Shown in pieces: positions 54,710-64,000 of a DNA stretch of 64,000 nt; position 1 is the stretch's first letter; every line of letters starts with the position of its first letter. The DNA comes from an uncultured Aquimarina sp. (GTDB lineage Bacteria; Bacteroidota; Bacteroidia; Flavobacteriales; Flavobacteriaceae). The DNA is taken from contig CANLCT010000005.1 of NCBI GenBank assembly GCA_947489195.1, forward strand, positions 1 through 64,000, in the 5' to 3' direction. The notes beneath the pieces were generated by a model. The model had not been told where the DNA came from. It made no database searches and saw only the letters and a program-made list of their open reading frames with translations. Both the position numbers and the translations under genes were made by a program.

Positions 54710-56317
54710 ATGAAAGAAAGTAAACTTACTTTTTTTATAAGTTATATAGTTGTTTTATTCGCTATAGTGAGTTGTGCAAAACGTGGTTCTATAACAGGAG
54801 GGCCAAAAGATGAGGAGCCGCCTAAATTTTTACGATCAACACCTCCAAATTATTCAACAAATTTTAAAAGTAAAGAAGTTCGAATTTATTTTGACGAATT
54901 AATTACGTTGCAAGATCCGCAGAAACAAATAGTAATTTCGCCTCCAATGAAGATGAAACCTGTTATTACTCCATTGGGAATTCCAGGAAAATTTGTTAAA
55001 ATTCAGTTTAAAGACACCTTAATTCCAAATACGACATATACTATTAATTTTGGTGCAAGTGTGGTTGATAATAACGAAAATAATCCATTTCCTTTTTTTC
55101 AATATGTGTTTTCAACAGGGCCAGTCCTAGATTCTTTATCCTTTAAAGGAAGTGTAAAAGATGCTTTTAAGAAAAAATTAGATGAATACGTTTCGGTGTA
55201 TTTGTATAAAGCAGATGAAAGTTTTACAGATTCGATAGTGTATAAAGATCCGCCACGTTATATCTCAAGCACATTGGATAGTACCGAATTTGAATTTAAA
55301 AATTTGAAAGAAGGTAAATACCACTTAATTGCATTAAAGGATAATAATTCAAATTATACGTTTGAGTCAAGGCAAGATAAAATAGGGTTTTATGACACTA
55401 TTATTTCTATACCAAAAGATACTGTGGCACAGCTTAGGTTGTTTAAAGAGCTTCCTGAATTTGAATTTGATAGAATGAAACAAGTATCAAAAAACCAATT
55501 TATTTTGGGGTATAGAGGTCTTTTGGAGGCGCCAGAAATCAGCGTTTTGGATAATGATACTATAAAAACCATATTTTATAAAGATCCAAAAAAAGATACT
55601 TTAAACGTATGGACAAAACCTTTTTTTGAGCAAGATTCCATTGTATTTATAGCTAAAACAAAAAAATATACGGATACAATTGTTGCTCGATACAAGGACC
55701 AGTTTAAGGATTCGTTAACAGTATCTATGTCTACGGCTTCAAAATTACGATTAAATGAATCGGTTATCTTATCGGCCAATACACCTATTGATAGTTTAAA
55801 AATTACCAATTTTAAATTAATAGATCAGGATACGCTTGCGGTTGCTTTTAAACATAAGCTAGATCAATTTAAAAATGAATTGACAATAAGTTTTCAGAAA
55901 GAAGAAGACACTCGTTATGTATTACAATTGTTGCCCGAAGCAATTACTGATTTTTTAGGAAACAAAAATGATAGCATAAAATTTAATATAAATACAGGAA
56001 TTGAGTCTGAATACGGTAAAATGATTTTGAATTTTCAGCAATTAAATGAATGGCCAATTATAGTACAGTTATTAAAAAATGAGAGTAAAGTAGATTACGA
56101 GGTGATTTTGGATGAGGGAGAAACATCAGCATCAATAAATGCGATAGTGCCAGGAGAATATAATATAAAAGTGATTTTTGATACAAACAAAAACCAAAAA
56201 TGGGATACGGGTAATTACCTTAAAAAAATACAACCCGAAAAAGTAATTTTCCATTCAGAGCCAATAAATGTACGTGCAAATTGGGATGTAAAACAGGCTA
56301 TAAATTTGGGGGAATGA
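54710..56317 (+). CDS. Lipoprotein with Ig-like (SbsA/Big_5-type) N-terminal domain
   Basis: The ATG at 54710 gives MKESKLTFFISYIVVLFAIV and a lipobox (VSC). The body starts with PPNYSTNFKSKEVRIYFDELITL and TTYTINFGASVVDNNENNPF, the SbsA-like Ig domain found in many Bacteroidetes lipoproteins, followed by several beta-rich parts. An earlier TTG at 54665 is possible but less likely. Likely outer-membrane-anchored, role unknown. Confidence 0.8.
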   Translation: MKESKLTFFISYIVVLFAIVSCAKRGSITGGPKDEEPPKFLRSTPPNYSTNFKSKEVRIYFDELITLQDPQKQIVISPPMKMKPVITPLGIPGKFVKIQFKDTLIPNTTYTINFGASVVDNNENNPFPFFQYVFSTGPVLDSLSFKGSVKDAFKKKLDEYVSVYLYKADESFTDSIVYKDPPRYISSTLDSTEFEFKNLKEGKYHLIALKDNNSNYTFESRQDKIGFYDTIISIPKDTVAQLRLFKELPEFEFDRMKQVSKNQFILGYRGLLEAPEISVLDNDTIKTIFYKDPKKDTLNVWTKPFFEQDSIVFIAKTKKYTDTIVARYKDQFKDSLTVSMSTASKLRLNESVILSANTPIDSLKITNFKLIDQDTLAVAFKHKLDQFKNELTISFQKEEDTRYVLQLLPEAITDFLGNKNDSIKFNINTGIESEYGKMILNFQQLNEWPIIVQLLKNESKVDYEVILDEGETSASINAIVPGEYNIKVIFDTNKNQKWDTGNYLKKIQPEKVIFHSEPINVRANWDVKQAINLGE

Positions 56318-56659
56318 ATTCAAAGGTTAAAATGAATGGTAGTAGACATTATTTAGCGGTAGTTTTATGTTTGAAATGGTGATATTGTTAATTTATACAT
56401 TTTTTAAGCAATGATTGTTAGTTATTTGTGATATTTTTGAATGATAGATAAAACCTAAAGTATATTTCTTGAAATGGATTCCTGTTTTAGATGTTTTTAA
56501 TGAAGTGTAATAATAGAATCTCTCAGAAAAAACAATCTTAAAAAAATCAATAAATTTTAATTTTTTAAGATTGGGGGATTAGAAAAAATGATAGATCTTT
56601 AGAAATTGCACGAGAAGTTTCGAATAACCCTTTCCTACAAAAAACGACACGATTTTAGT
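56318..56659. other. Intergenic region, no gene
   Basis: AT-rich sequence with no terminator of clear strength. I see no gene. Confidence 0.4.
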
Positions 56660-57025
56660 ATGAATATTTTCAGAATAGTAGCTTTTTGTTTATTAATATT
56701 TTCCTGTGATAAGGAAAATAAGTACCATGGAGTAGTTAATTTAAAAGACTTTAGTAATTCTAAACAAATTTCCATACACTCGCCAAAAGAATATACACTG
56801 AATATTATAAGATTAGAAATGTTTATTTCTGGTTTTTTATCCGAAGAAGGGGGTACATTAAAACTTAGAGAAAATCGTAATTCTAGATTTGAAGAATTTG
56901 AATTGAAAGGAGTAATTGAAAAAAAAATACATACAGATTGGTATCAAAGAGAAGCAATAATTGAGTTAAATCCTAATATATTTAAAAAAACAGATAGTTT
57001 AAAAATTAAGTATCGATTTTATTAG
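56660..57025 (+). CDS. Small lipoprotein, unknown function
   Basis: The ATG at 56660 gives MNIFRIVAFCLLIFSCDKEN with a lipobox at Cys17; an upstream TTG at 56606 would place it after 18 extra residues without a signal. The remaining 105 residues are beta-rich (HSPKEYTLNIIRLEMFISGF) with no motif. Function unknown. Confidence 0.6.
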   Translation: MNIFRIVAFCLLIFSCDKENKYHGVVNLKDFSNSKQISIHSPKEYTLNIIRLEMFISGFLSEEGGTLKLRENRNSRFEEFELKGVIEKKIHTDWYQREAIIELNPNIFKKTDSLKIKYRFY

Positions 57026-57041
57026 TCCGAGCTATAATGTC

Positions 57042-57251
57042 AGATCTTTTGATCAGCTTCTTAATCACTTACAATAACTTATTAATTCTTTTTCTCACAC
57101 TCCAGAAATAGAACAAGCACTTAACTTAATAATTAGGCAGCAAGCTTATTTAGAAATTCATTTACAAAATAGCCAACCAGTATCTGCCAATTTTATTAGT
57201 GCATTTCGCTTTCAGCTTCTAAAAATAGGACAAAGAGCACTTGGCAGTTAG
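57042..57251 (+). pseudogene. Degraded ORF fragment
   Basis: The frame reads RSFDQLLNHLQ, a TAA stop (57075-57077), then SHTPEIEQALNLIIRQQAYL, EIHLQNSQPVSANFISAF and ends GQRALGS. The helical pattern looks like a real protein, interrupted by one stop and lacking its N-terminus. I do not recognise the family. Confidence 0.35.
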
Positions 57252-57329
57252 CTTTTAGCACTTGGCTTTTTATATATTTATCAAATTTTTATTGCAAATA
57301 GCTAAGAGCAAAAATGGATGTTTAAAAAG

Positions 57330-57382
57330 ATGGTGACTTTCAGTCATAACCGAAACTATGGTACTTTCTGTCCATAATGGTT
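57330..57382. repeat. Two imperfect direct repeats
   Basis: ATGGTGACTTTCAGTCATAA and ATGGTACTTTCTGTCCATAA lie in tandem, the first with an internal TGACT/AGTCA palindrome. They end about where the nitrilase-like gene stops. Confidence 0.35.
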
Positions 57383-58161
57383 CATTTAAGGATAAACTCA
57401 TCTCGATCATCCAAAAAAGGGAATTTTTTTCGAATGGTTTGAATAGTCTCTTTTTCAAGAATAAGGTGTTGCGTAGTTTCATTCTCAGTAGTTTCCAAAA
57501 GTGGTTTGCCTAAAGGATCATATCCATTTGAATGACCAATATAGGTCAAGTTATTAGCGTCTATTCCTACTCTATTAACACCAATAGTGTAACTTTGATT
57601 TTCAATAGCACGGGCTTTTAATAACGTATCCCATGCATCAACACGTGTATTGGGCCAATTTGCAACACAAATAAGTATGTCATAACTTTCGGTATTTCTG
57701 GCAGCGACCGGAAAACGAAGATCATAACAGATAATCGGTTTTATACGCCATCCATTGAGTTCAAAAATGACGATTTTAGTCCCTTTTTTAAAGTATTTGT
57801 CCTCATTTCCATAGGCAAATAAATGTAGTTTGTCATAATGTTGAATTTCTCCAGTAGGGGTAACCAATAGCATTCGATTGTAAATAGCATCATTTTCTAT
57901 AATCATGATACTTCCCATTAAAGCACATTGGCTTTTTTTGGCCATTTTTTGCATCCATTGTACAGTAGTTCCATCCATGGTTTCGGCCAAATGAGTATCA
58001 AAACAAAAACCCGTGTTAAATAATTCTGGAAGAATAATTAAATCTGAATTACTAATAGCTTCAATTTCTCGCTCAAATTTTAGTAAGTTGGCCTTAGGTT
58101 GTTGCCACAAAATAGTAGATTGGAGAAGAGTACAATGTAGTTTTGCGAACGTTTTTTTCAT
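57382..58161 (-). CDS. Nitrilase-superfamily amidase (omega-amidase/YafV-like)
   Basis: The 259 residues have the Glu-Lys-Cys triad: Glu46 (ILPELFNTGF), Lys111 (HYDKLHLF) and Cys145 (IICYDLRFPV). This group, with GNEDKYFKKG, matches the Nit2/YafV omega-amidases that hydrolyse alpha-ketoglutaramate and related amides. It is cytoplasmic. It diverges from ileS with about 200 bp between starts. Confidence 0.9.
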   Translation of the reverse strand: MKKTFAKLHCTLLQSTILWQQPKANLLKFEREIEAISNSDLIILPELFNTGFCFDTHLAETMDGTTVQWMQKMAKKSQCALMGSIMIIENDAIYNRMLLVTPTGEIQHYDKLHLFAYGNEDKYFKKGTKIVIFELNGWRIKPIICYDLRFPVAARNTESYDILICVANWPNTRVDAWDTLLKARAIENQSYTIGVNRVGIDANNLTYIGHSNGYDPLGKPLLETTENETTQHLILEKETIQTIRKKFPFLDDRDEFILK

Positions 58162-58218
58162 AATGCTGCTATTTGGTACAGATAAGTTACATAAATTCTG
58201 AAGTTTCGCGTAAAGCTA

Positions 58219-58253
58219 TTGGCTTCAAATTTTTAAAAAAATCCCTATTTTCG
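58219..58253 (+). promoter_or_regulatory. Possible promoter of ileS
   Basis: TTG (58219-58221) and TATTTTCG (58246-58253) lie 24 bp apart; the -7 box differs at one position from TAnnTTTG. Leader of about 110 nt. Confidence 0.35.
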
Positions 58254-58369
58254 CAACTTGAAAACCAGTAGCGTTTTTCAATATACGAGGCTTGCCTCAT
58301 AATCATAAAAAATAGTTCAACTAAATTCCTTTGATTTCATTGGAAGCAGTTGATAAAAAAGCCATTACC

Positions 58370-61300
58370 ATGAGCACAAAGTTCACTGAATATAAAGGAC
58401 TTGACTTACCTAAATTAGCTGAAGAAACATTAGATTTTTGGAAGGCAGAAGGTATTTTTGAAAAGAGTATCACGGAGCGCGAAGGACAAACTCCTTACGT
58501 GTTTTTCGAAGGACCACCTTCGGCTAACGGATTACCAGGTATTCATCACGTAATGGCACGTGCTATAAAAGATATTTTTTGCAGATATAAAACACAAAAA
58601 GGATTTCAGGTAAAACGAAAAGCAGGTTGGGATACTCATGGTTTACCTGTAGAGTTGGGTGTTGAAAAAGAACTTGGAATTACAAAAGAAGATATTGGTA
58701 AAAAAATTACCGTAGAAGAATACAACAAAGCTTGTCGAACTACAGTAATGCGTTATACAGATATTTGGAATGACTTAACCGAAAAAATTGGATATTGGGT
58801 AGATATGGAAGATCCATACATTACCTACAAGTCAAAATACATGGAATCGGTTTGGTGGTTGTTGGCCCAGTTATATAAAAAAGGCTTGATTTATAAAGGT
58901 TATACGATACAACCTTATTCGCCAAAAGCAGGAACAGGATTAAGTTCGCATGAGTTAAATCAGCCAGGAACGTACCAAGATGTTACAGATACTACGGTGG
59001 TAGCTCAGTTTAAAGCTTTAGATAATTCGTTACCCGAATTTTTACAAGGTTTTGGAACCATTCATTTTTTAGCTTGGACAACAACCCCTTGGACCTTACC
59101 TAGTAATACAGCCTTAACTGTAGGGCCAAAAATTGAATATGTTTTAGTGGAAACCTATAACCAATATACCTTTGAACCTACAAAAGTAATTTTGGCTAAA
59201 AACTTAGTAGGGAAACAATTTGCAGGTAAGTTCATTGCTGTAGAAACAGCTGATGAATTACAAGGGTACAAGCAAGGAGATAAAAAAATACCCTACAGAA
59301 TTGTAAGCTCGTTTATTGGTAAGGATTTGATAGATATTCGTTACGAACAGTTGTTGGCTTATGCACAACCAAATGATAATTTTGAAAACGCATTTAGAGT
59401 AATTTTAGGTGATTTTGTAACAACTGAAGATGGTACAGGGATTGTACATACAGCGCCTACTTTTGGAGCAGATGATGCATTGGTAGCTAAACAAGCTACA
59501 CCCGAGGTGCCACCAATGTTAGTCAAAGATGCAAATGATAACTTAGTGCCTTTAGTAAATTTACAAGGAAAGTTTACAGAGCATATGGGAGAGTTTGCTG
59601 ATAAATATGTTAAAAACGATTATTATGCCGATGGCGAAGCTCCTGAGCGATCTGTAGATGTGGAAATTGCTATAAAACTTAAAGAAGAAAATAAAGCATT
59701 TAAGGTTGAAAAGTATGTGCACAGTTATCCAAATTGCTGGCGTACGGATAAGCCTATTTTATATTACCCATTGGATAGTTGGTTTATTAAAGTAACGGAT
59801 GTAAAAGACCGTATGCATGAGCTTAATATGGGTATCAATTGGAAGCCTAAAGCAACTGGCGAAGGGCGTTTTGGAAATTGGCTAGCCAATGCAAACGATT
59901 GGAATTTATCCAGATCACGTTATTGGGGGATTCCATTACCAATTTGGCGTACCGAAGATGGAGACGAAGAATTAATTATTGAATCTGTTTCCGAGCTTAA
60001 AGCTGAAATGAAAAAAGCAGTTGCAGCAGGAGTAATGGAAAAAGCAGTGTTTGAAGATTTTGTTTCGGGTGATATGTCCGATGAAAATTATGATAAAATT
60101 GACTTGCACAAAAATATAGTGGACACTATAACATTAGTTTCGCCAAACGGGAAACCAATGAAACGCGAAAGTGATTTAATTGATGTGTGGTTCGATTCTG
60201 GCGCTATGCCAGTAGCACAGTGGCATTACCCTTTTGAAAATAAAGAAAAAGTAGAGGCTGGTGCACGTAAAGCTGATTTTATTGCCGAAGGAGTGGATCA
60301 AACTCGTGGATGGTTTTATACATTACATGCCATATCAACCATGATTTTTGATGATGTTGCCTATAAAAATGTAGTATCAAATGGATTAGTATTGGACAAA
60401 AATGGACAAAAAATGTCGAAGCGTTTAGGCAATGGAGTCGATCCTTTTGAAACCTTAAAAGCTTATGGACCTGATGCTACGCGTTGGTATATGATTAGTA
60501 ATGCAAATCCATGGGATAATTTAAAATTTGACCTAGAAGGTATTGCAGAGGTGAGACGTAAGTTTTTTGGAACTTTGTATAATACCTACTCGTTCTTTGC
60601 GTTATACGCAAATATTGATCAGTTTAATTACAGCGAAGCTGAAATTCCTGTAAGCGAAAGACCTGAAATTGATCAATGGATTTTGAGCGAATTAAACACA
60701 CTAATTACTAAGGTGGATACGTTCTATAATGAATATGAGCCCACAAGAGCGACCAGAGCTATTTCGGATTTTGTTCAAGAAAATTTAAGTAATTGGTACG
60801 TACGTTTGTGTCGTCGTAGGTTTTGGAAAGGAGAATATGCTCAAGATAAAATTTCGGCTTATCAAACTTTATATACTTGCTTGTTAACTGTAGCAAAATT
60901 AGGTGCACCTGTAGCTCCGTTTTTTATGGACAAACTTTATAGGGATTTAATAGCATGTACAGGTCAAGAAAGTTTTGAAAGTGTGCATTTATCTGAATTT
61001 CCAGTGGTAGATAAAAGTATTATTAATAATGCTTTAGAACAAAAGATGAATAAGGCACAAATAGTGTCGTCGTTAGTGTTATCATTACGTCAAAAAGAAA
61101 AAATTAAAGTACGCCAACCATTACAGCGTATAATGATTCCCGTACTAAATGATAAAGAGCGTAATGAAATTGAAGCGGTTGCAGATTTGATAAAAAGTGA
61201 AGTAAATGTAAAAGAAATTGAGCTTTTAGACGATGCTTCGGGTATTTTAGTAAAGAAAATTAAGCCTAACTTTAAAGCTTTAGGTCCACGTTTTGGAAAG

Positions 61301-61771
61301 GATATGAAGTTGATTTCGAATGAAATACAAAAATTCGGTCAATCTGAAATAACAATCTTAGAGCAAAAAGGAGAAATCTTTTTAGAAATTAATGCGAAAA
61401 GTATTACATTGCAATTGAGTGATGTAGAGATAACATCGCAAGATATTGAAGGTTGGTTAGTAGCCAACGCAAATGGTTTAACCGTTGCTTTGGATGTAAC
61501 TATAAGTACTGAATTAAGAAAAGAAGGTATCGCCAGAGAATTGATAAATCGTATTCAGAATTTGCGAAAAGACCAAAATTTTGAAGTAATTGATACTATT
61601 GAAATTAGTTTTACAACAAATGAAATAATAGAAGAAGCTGTAAAACAAAATGAAGATTACATAAAAACGGAAACTTTAGCAAAAGAAATAGTATTTAAAG
61701 AGGAATTGCATGAAGGAGTAGCTATTGAATTTGATGATATAGAAGCACAAATTTTTATTAAAAAAGTATAA
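58370..61771 (+). CDS. ileS: Isoleucyl-tRNA synthetase
   Basis: From the ATG at 58370 the protein has 1133 residues. The class I motifs are PPSANGLPGIHHV (51-61 region) and KMSKRLGNG. The editing domain (CP1) and C-terminal tRNA-binding part follow. The PGIHH and KMSKR forms resemble the eukaryotic-like type 2 enzymes, which tend to be mupirocin-resistant; that is inferred. An upstream ATT at 58331 would add 13 residues with poor fit. Confidence 0.95.
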   Translation: MSTKFTEYKGLDLPKLAEETLDFWKAEGIFEKSITEREGQTPYVFFEGPPSANGLPGIHHVMARAIKDIFCRYKTQKGFQVKRKAGWDTHGLPVELGVEKELGITKEDIGKKITVEEYNKACRTTVMRYTDIWNDLTEKIGYWVDMEDPYITYKSKYMESVWWLLAQLYKKGLIYKGYTIQPYSPKAGTGLSSHELNQPGTYQDVTDTTVVAQFKALDNSLPEFLQGFGTIHFLAWTTTPWTLPSNTALTVGPKIEYVLVETYNQYTFEPTKVILAKNLVGKQFAGKFIAVETADELQGYKQGDKKIPYRIVSSFIGKDLIDIRYEQLLAYAQPNDNFENAFRVILGDFVTTEDGTGIVHTAPTFGADDALVAKQATPEVPPMLVKDANDNLVPLVNLQGKFTEHMGEFADKYVKNDYYADGEAPERSVDVEIAIKLKEENKAFKVEKYVHSYPNCWRTDKPILYYPLDSWFIKVTDVKDRMHELNMGINWKPKATGEGRFGNWLANANDWNLSRSRYWGIPLPIWRTEDGDEELIIESVSELKAEMKKAVAAGVMEKAVFEDFVSGDMSDENYDKIDLHKNIVDTITLVSPNGKPMKRESDLIDVWFDSGAMPVAQWHYPFENKEKVEAGARKADFIAEGVDQTRGWFYTLHAISTMIFDDVAYKNVVSNGLVLDKNGQKMSKRLGNGVDPFETLKAYGPDATRWYMISNANPWDNLKFDLEGIAEVRRKFFGTLYNTYSFFALYANIDQFNYSEAEIPVSERPEIDQWILSELNTLITKVDTFYNEYEPTRATRAISDFVQENLSNWYVRLCRRRFWKGEYAQDKISAYQTLYTCLLTVAKLGAPVAPFFMDKLYRDLIACTGQESFESVHLSEFPVVDKSIINNALEQKMNKAQIVSSLVLSLRQKEKIKVRQPLQRIMIPVLNDKERNEIEAVADLIKSEVNVKEIELLDDASGILVKKIKPNFKALGPRFGKDMKLISNEIQKFGQSEITILEQKGEIFLEINAKSITLQLSDVEITSQDIEGWLVANANGLTVALDVTISTELRKEGIARELINRIQNLRKDQNFEVIDTIEISFTTNEIIEEAVKQNEDYIKTETLAKEIVFKEELHEGVAIEFDDIEAQIFIKKV

Positions 61772-61778
61772 CTAAATT

Positions 61779-62165
61779 ATGGGACAAGAAACTAAAGAAA
61801 GATACTCTGATGAGCATTTAGCTGAGTTTAAGGTAATTATTTTAGATAAAATTGCTCATGCTCAACGCGATTTAGAATTGTTGAAAAGCGCCTACAAAAA
61901 TGATAAAAATAATGGGACAGATGATACATCGCCAACATTTAAGGCATTTGAAGAAGGAAGTGAAACCATGTCAAAAGAAGCTAATTCGCAATTAGCTATA
62001 CGCCAGGAAAAGTTTTTACGCGATTTAAAAAATGCATTGAATCGTATCGAAAATAAAACGTATGGTATTTGCCGTGCAACGGGTAAATTAATTAATCCAG
62101 AGCGTTTAAAATTAGTTCCTCATGCTACTTTGAGTATTGAGGCAAAAAAGATGCAAAAAAAATAA
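61779..62165 (+). CDS. DksA/TraR-family protein with incomplete zinc finger
   Basis: The 128 residues show DTSPTFKAFEEGSETMSKEA (coiled-coil tip side) and YGICRATGKLINPERLKLVP, the DksA/TraR finger region. Only one Cys remains, so zinc is unlikely to be bound. In E. coli DksA helps ppGpp act on RNA polymerase. It follows ileS after 7 bp, before lspA. Confidence 0.85.
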   Translation: MGQETKERYSDEHLAEFKVIILDKIAHAQRDLELLKSAYKNDKNNGTDDTSPTFKAFEEGSETMSKEANSQLAIRQEKFLRDLKNALNRIENKTYGICRATGKLINPERLKLVPHATLSIEAKKMQKK

Positions 62166-62190
62166 AAGAAAAAGTAATCTTAATAAGTGC

Positions 62191-62224
62191 AACGCTTCCC
62201 GTTTTGGAAGCGTTTCTTTTTATT
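62191..62224 (+). terminator. Terminator after the dksA-like gene
   Basis: AACGCTTCC pairs with GGAAGCGTT, loop CGTTTT, followed by TCTTTTTATT. Confidence 0.75.
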
Positions 62225-62247
62225 AGTTGGAAATTTTAAGTAAAAAA

Positions 62248-62853
62248 ATGAATTTAAAAAAGGCTTCATTACTAATTTTATTAGTCCTTATAATTGATCA
62301 GGTTTCAAAAATATATGTAAAAACACACTTTGCTTTAGGCGATTCTTATGAAGTGTTTAGTTGGTTTAAAATACATTTTGTAGAAAACGAAGGCATGGCA
62401 TGGGGGGTCAAAATCCCTGGGTTGTATGGTAAATTGTTTTTAAGTCTATTTAGGCTTGTTGCTATTTCTGGTATTGGCTATTGGTTATGGGATAGTATTC
62501 GTAAAAAACAGCCTAATTTACTTATTGTCGCTATTTCATTAATATTTGCAGGGGCTACAGGGAATATTTTAGATTCAATTTTTCAAGGTATTTTATTTAG
62601 TCACAGTAATGGACAAGTAGCTACATTTATGCCAACTGATGGTGGATATGCTTCTGTGTTTTATGGAAAAGTGGTCGATATGCTTTATTTTCCGTTGTAC
62701 GAAGGTATTTTGCCAGATTGGATTCCCGTTTGGGGAGGTACTTATTTCACCTTTTTTGAACCTGTTTTTAACGTAGCAGACTCTGCTATTTGTATTGCCG
62801 TTATTTTATTAATTTTATTTAATAAAAAAGTATTCCCCAAGGAAGTAAATTAA
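62248..62853 (+). CDS. lspA: Lipoprotein signal peptidase (signal peptidase II)
   Basis: The ATG at 62248 gives MNLKKASLLILLVLIIDQVS, the usual start; an earlier TTG at 62227 is in the terminator zone. Four membrane helices, with catalytic Asp residues in GNILDSIF and FNVADSAICI. It cuts the signal peptide of lipoproteins, of which this window codes several. Confidence 0.92.
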   Translation: MNLKKASLLILLVLIIDQVSKIYVKTHFALGDSYEVFSWFKIHFVENEGMAWGVKIPGLYGKLFLSLFRLVAISGIGYWLWDSIRKKQPNLLIVAISLIFAGATGNILDSIFQGILFSHSNGQVATFMPTDGGYASVFYGKVVDMLYFPLYEGILPDWIPVWGGTYFTFFEPVFNVADSAICIAVILLILFNKKVFPKEVN

Positions 62854-63261
62854 CTACGAAGCAATCACGTTACAAATGGTTTCAAAAGTTTTTAATGATA
62901 TAGGTTTTGAAATATAATCTTGGACACTGTCAAAATTTTTAGCTTTTTCAGAATCCATAGGGTCAATAGATGAGCTTACTACATATAAACTAGGTTTTAA
63001 ACCTAAGGTTGATTTTATTTGATTGTATTGTTCTAAAAATTCCCACCCATTCATAATAGGCATATTTAGATCTAATAAAATAAGCTCGGGTAATTGTTTA
63101 ATTTCTAGGTTTTCCTGACTAAAATAATCTATAGCTTCTTTTCCATTATTAAAAACAATGATGTTATCGCATAGTTTTTTTAGCTGAAGTAATTTTTTTA
63201 CAAGCTTGATATATACACTATCATCATCGATAATGCAGGTAAGTTTCAATGTTGGGGACAT
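62854..63261 (-). CDS. Single-domain response regulator
   Basis: The 135 residues form only a receiver domain: acidic pocket IIDDDS (11-15), phosphorylated Asp64 (LLDLNMP) and Lys in YISKPIS. No output domain, so it signals by protein contact, as CheY-like or Spo0F-like relays do. No kinase is adjacent. Its stop meets the lspA stop directly, making the two convergent. Confidence 0.9.
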   Translation of the reverse strand: MSPTLKLTCIIDDDSVYIKLVKKLLQLKKLCDNIIVFNNGKEAIDYFSQENLEIKQLPELILLDLNMPIMNGWEFLEQYNQIKSTLGLKPSLYVVSSSIDPMDSEKAKNFDSVQDYISKPISLKTFETICNVIAS

Positions 63262-63329
63262 ATTGACTAACTTTGTGTTATCTCAAATATAAAATTCCTA
63301 CAGAAGTTTTGCTATGTTTTTTTGTGTTA

Positions 63330-63893
63330 TTAGATGAAATTGTAGGTTTTATCGGGCAAAACACAATAATCTAAAGGGATATCTAGTTTATTAGCGTCAT
63401 TTATTTTAATCTCAGCTTCAAATAATGATAGACCAATGCAAAATTTAGGTTTAGAAAGTTTTAAAAATCGATCATAAAAGCCTTTTCCATAGCCTACCCG
63501 GTTACCTTGTTTGTCAAAAGCCAATAGGGGAATAAAAACTACGTCAATTTTATTATCGGGAATAGGAATTCCATCGGTAGGTTCTGGAATACCCCATTTA
63601 TTTATTGTTAATTTAGTTTGATCTGTAAGTAAATAATGAGATAGGCTAGAGTTTGAAAAATCACTTTTTGAAATTACTATATGTTTGTCTTTACCTTGAA
63701 GAATGTGAAGTATAAATTCGGTGTTAATTTCTTTTTGTTCAGTAATGGGTAAAAAAATATGATAGTATTGATAATTCCAAATGTCTAGTTGTAATAATTG
63801 ATTGGCAATAGCCATACTTTTCTCTTCAATTTCAATTAAAGATAATTGTTGACGTAATGCTTTGTATTTTTTTCGAAGTTCGCTTTTATTCAT
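63330..63893 (-). CDS. 5-formyltetrahydrofolate cyclo-ligase
   Basis: The start at ATG 63893 gives MNKSELRKKYKALRQQLSLI, the normal N-terminus. The conserved RVGYGKGFYDRFL segment near residue 140 binds ATP/substrate. It converts 5-formyl-THF to methenyl-THF. The start overlaps the stop of the upstream gene (ATGAATAA), showing translational coupling. Confidence 0.92.
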   Translation of the reverse strand: MNKSELRKKYKALRQQLSLIEIEEKSMAIANQLLQLDIWNYQYYHIFLPITEQKEINTEFILHILQGKDKHIVISKSDFSNSSLSHYLLTDQTKLTINKWGIPEPTDGIPIPDNKIDVVFIPLLAFDKQGNRVGYGKGFYDRFLKLSKPKFCIGLSLFEAEIKINDANKLDIPLDYCVLPDKTYNFI

Positions 63894-64000
63894 TTGTGGT
63901 TTCTTTATCATTGCTAATATGAAAAATAGCATCACCTTGGTAAACAATTGGGGCTTCATTGGTGTTAATGATATAGCCATTATTGGATGCTTTTACCACA
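63886..64000 (-). CDS. C-terminal end of a succinylglutamate desuccinylase/aspartoacylase-family protein (partial)
   Basis: Thirty-seven codons remain, reading VVKASNNGYIINTNEAPIVY then QGDAIFHIS, the typical C-terminus of flavobacterial AstE/AspA-like zinc hydrolases. The rest lies beyond the window. Coupled to the cyclo-ligase gene. Confidence 0.6.
   Translation of the reverse strand, partial: VVKASNNGYIINTNEAPIVYQGDAIFHISNDKETTNE

Overview
This 64 kb window comes from the chromosome of an AT-rich marine-type Bacteroidetes, most likely a Flavobacteriaceae. Four things point that way. There is a SprE/PorW-like lipoprotein of the type IX secretion system (T9SS) and gliding machinery. Several secreted proteins end in T9SS-type sorting domains. 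The ATP synthase locus has its beta and epsilon genes elsewhere, as is usual in the phylum. Promoter -7 boxes of the TAnnTTTG type occur. Three intact GH16 agarase/porphyranase-like enzymes and one broken one suggest an organism that eats red-algal galactans. I saw no rRNA, tRNA, CRISPR array or intact insertion sequence.

Layout. 1-2.6 kb: a secreted modular protein (Pro-rich, Gly/Asn-rich, three Ca-binding DxDGDGYH repeats, C-terminal papain/NlpC-like domain) followed 5 bp later by a small secreted protein; this looks like an effector-type pair. 2.9-5.8 kb: a small accessory island with a class II Fic gene, an internally deleted second fic copy, a ParE/RelE-type toxin-antitoxin pair and a frameshifted XRE repressor. 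Two short repeat families, here called L and R, bracket these cargoes three times. 5.8-9.1 kb: a LuxR-type regulator with a degenerate receiver, an M50 protease, a COG2426 membrane protein and a PaaE-like reductase. 9.4-18.6 kb: sprE, bactofilin, atpZ/atpI-like genes and atpBEFHAG, with strong hairpins between several atp genes.

18.9-20.0 kb: a GH16 pseudogene. 20.5-27.0 kb (minus strand): S41 protease, rnpA, M1 aminopeptidase, S8 lipoprotein protease and an MBL hydrolase. 27.2-34.2 kb: a CPA-type antiporter, an alkaline-phosphatase-fold/GDPD fusion, recJ and an alpha/beta hydrolase. 34.3-41.0 kb: three GH16 genes in a row. The first two carry two copies each of a roughly 140-residue module that I do not recognise, plus a T9SS domain; the third has neither.

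41.0-64.0 kb: mostly core genes (rsmI, tdk, alr, mscL, glyS, comF-like, ileS, dksA-like, lspA, 5-FTHF cyclo-ligase). Mixed in are a MuiA/DUF4139 protein with an inserted TonB-receptor-like segment, and a GbsR/MarR regulator whose operator-like palindrome is repeated in front of the next operon (membrane protein plus methyltransferase).

The most interesting signals are the L/R-bracketed toxin island, the duplicated GH16 accessory modules, the GH16 gene broken directly before its catalytic nucleophile, the chimeric MuiA, and the secreted effector-like protein whose start is out of frame at an A5 homopolymer.
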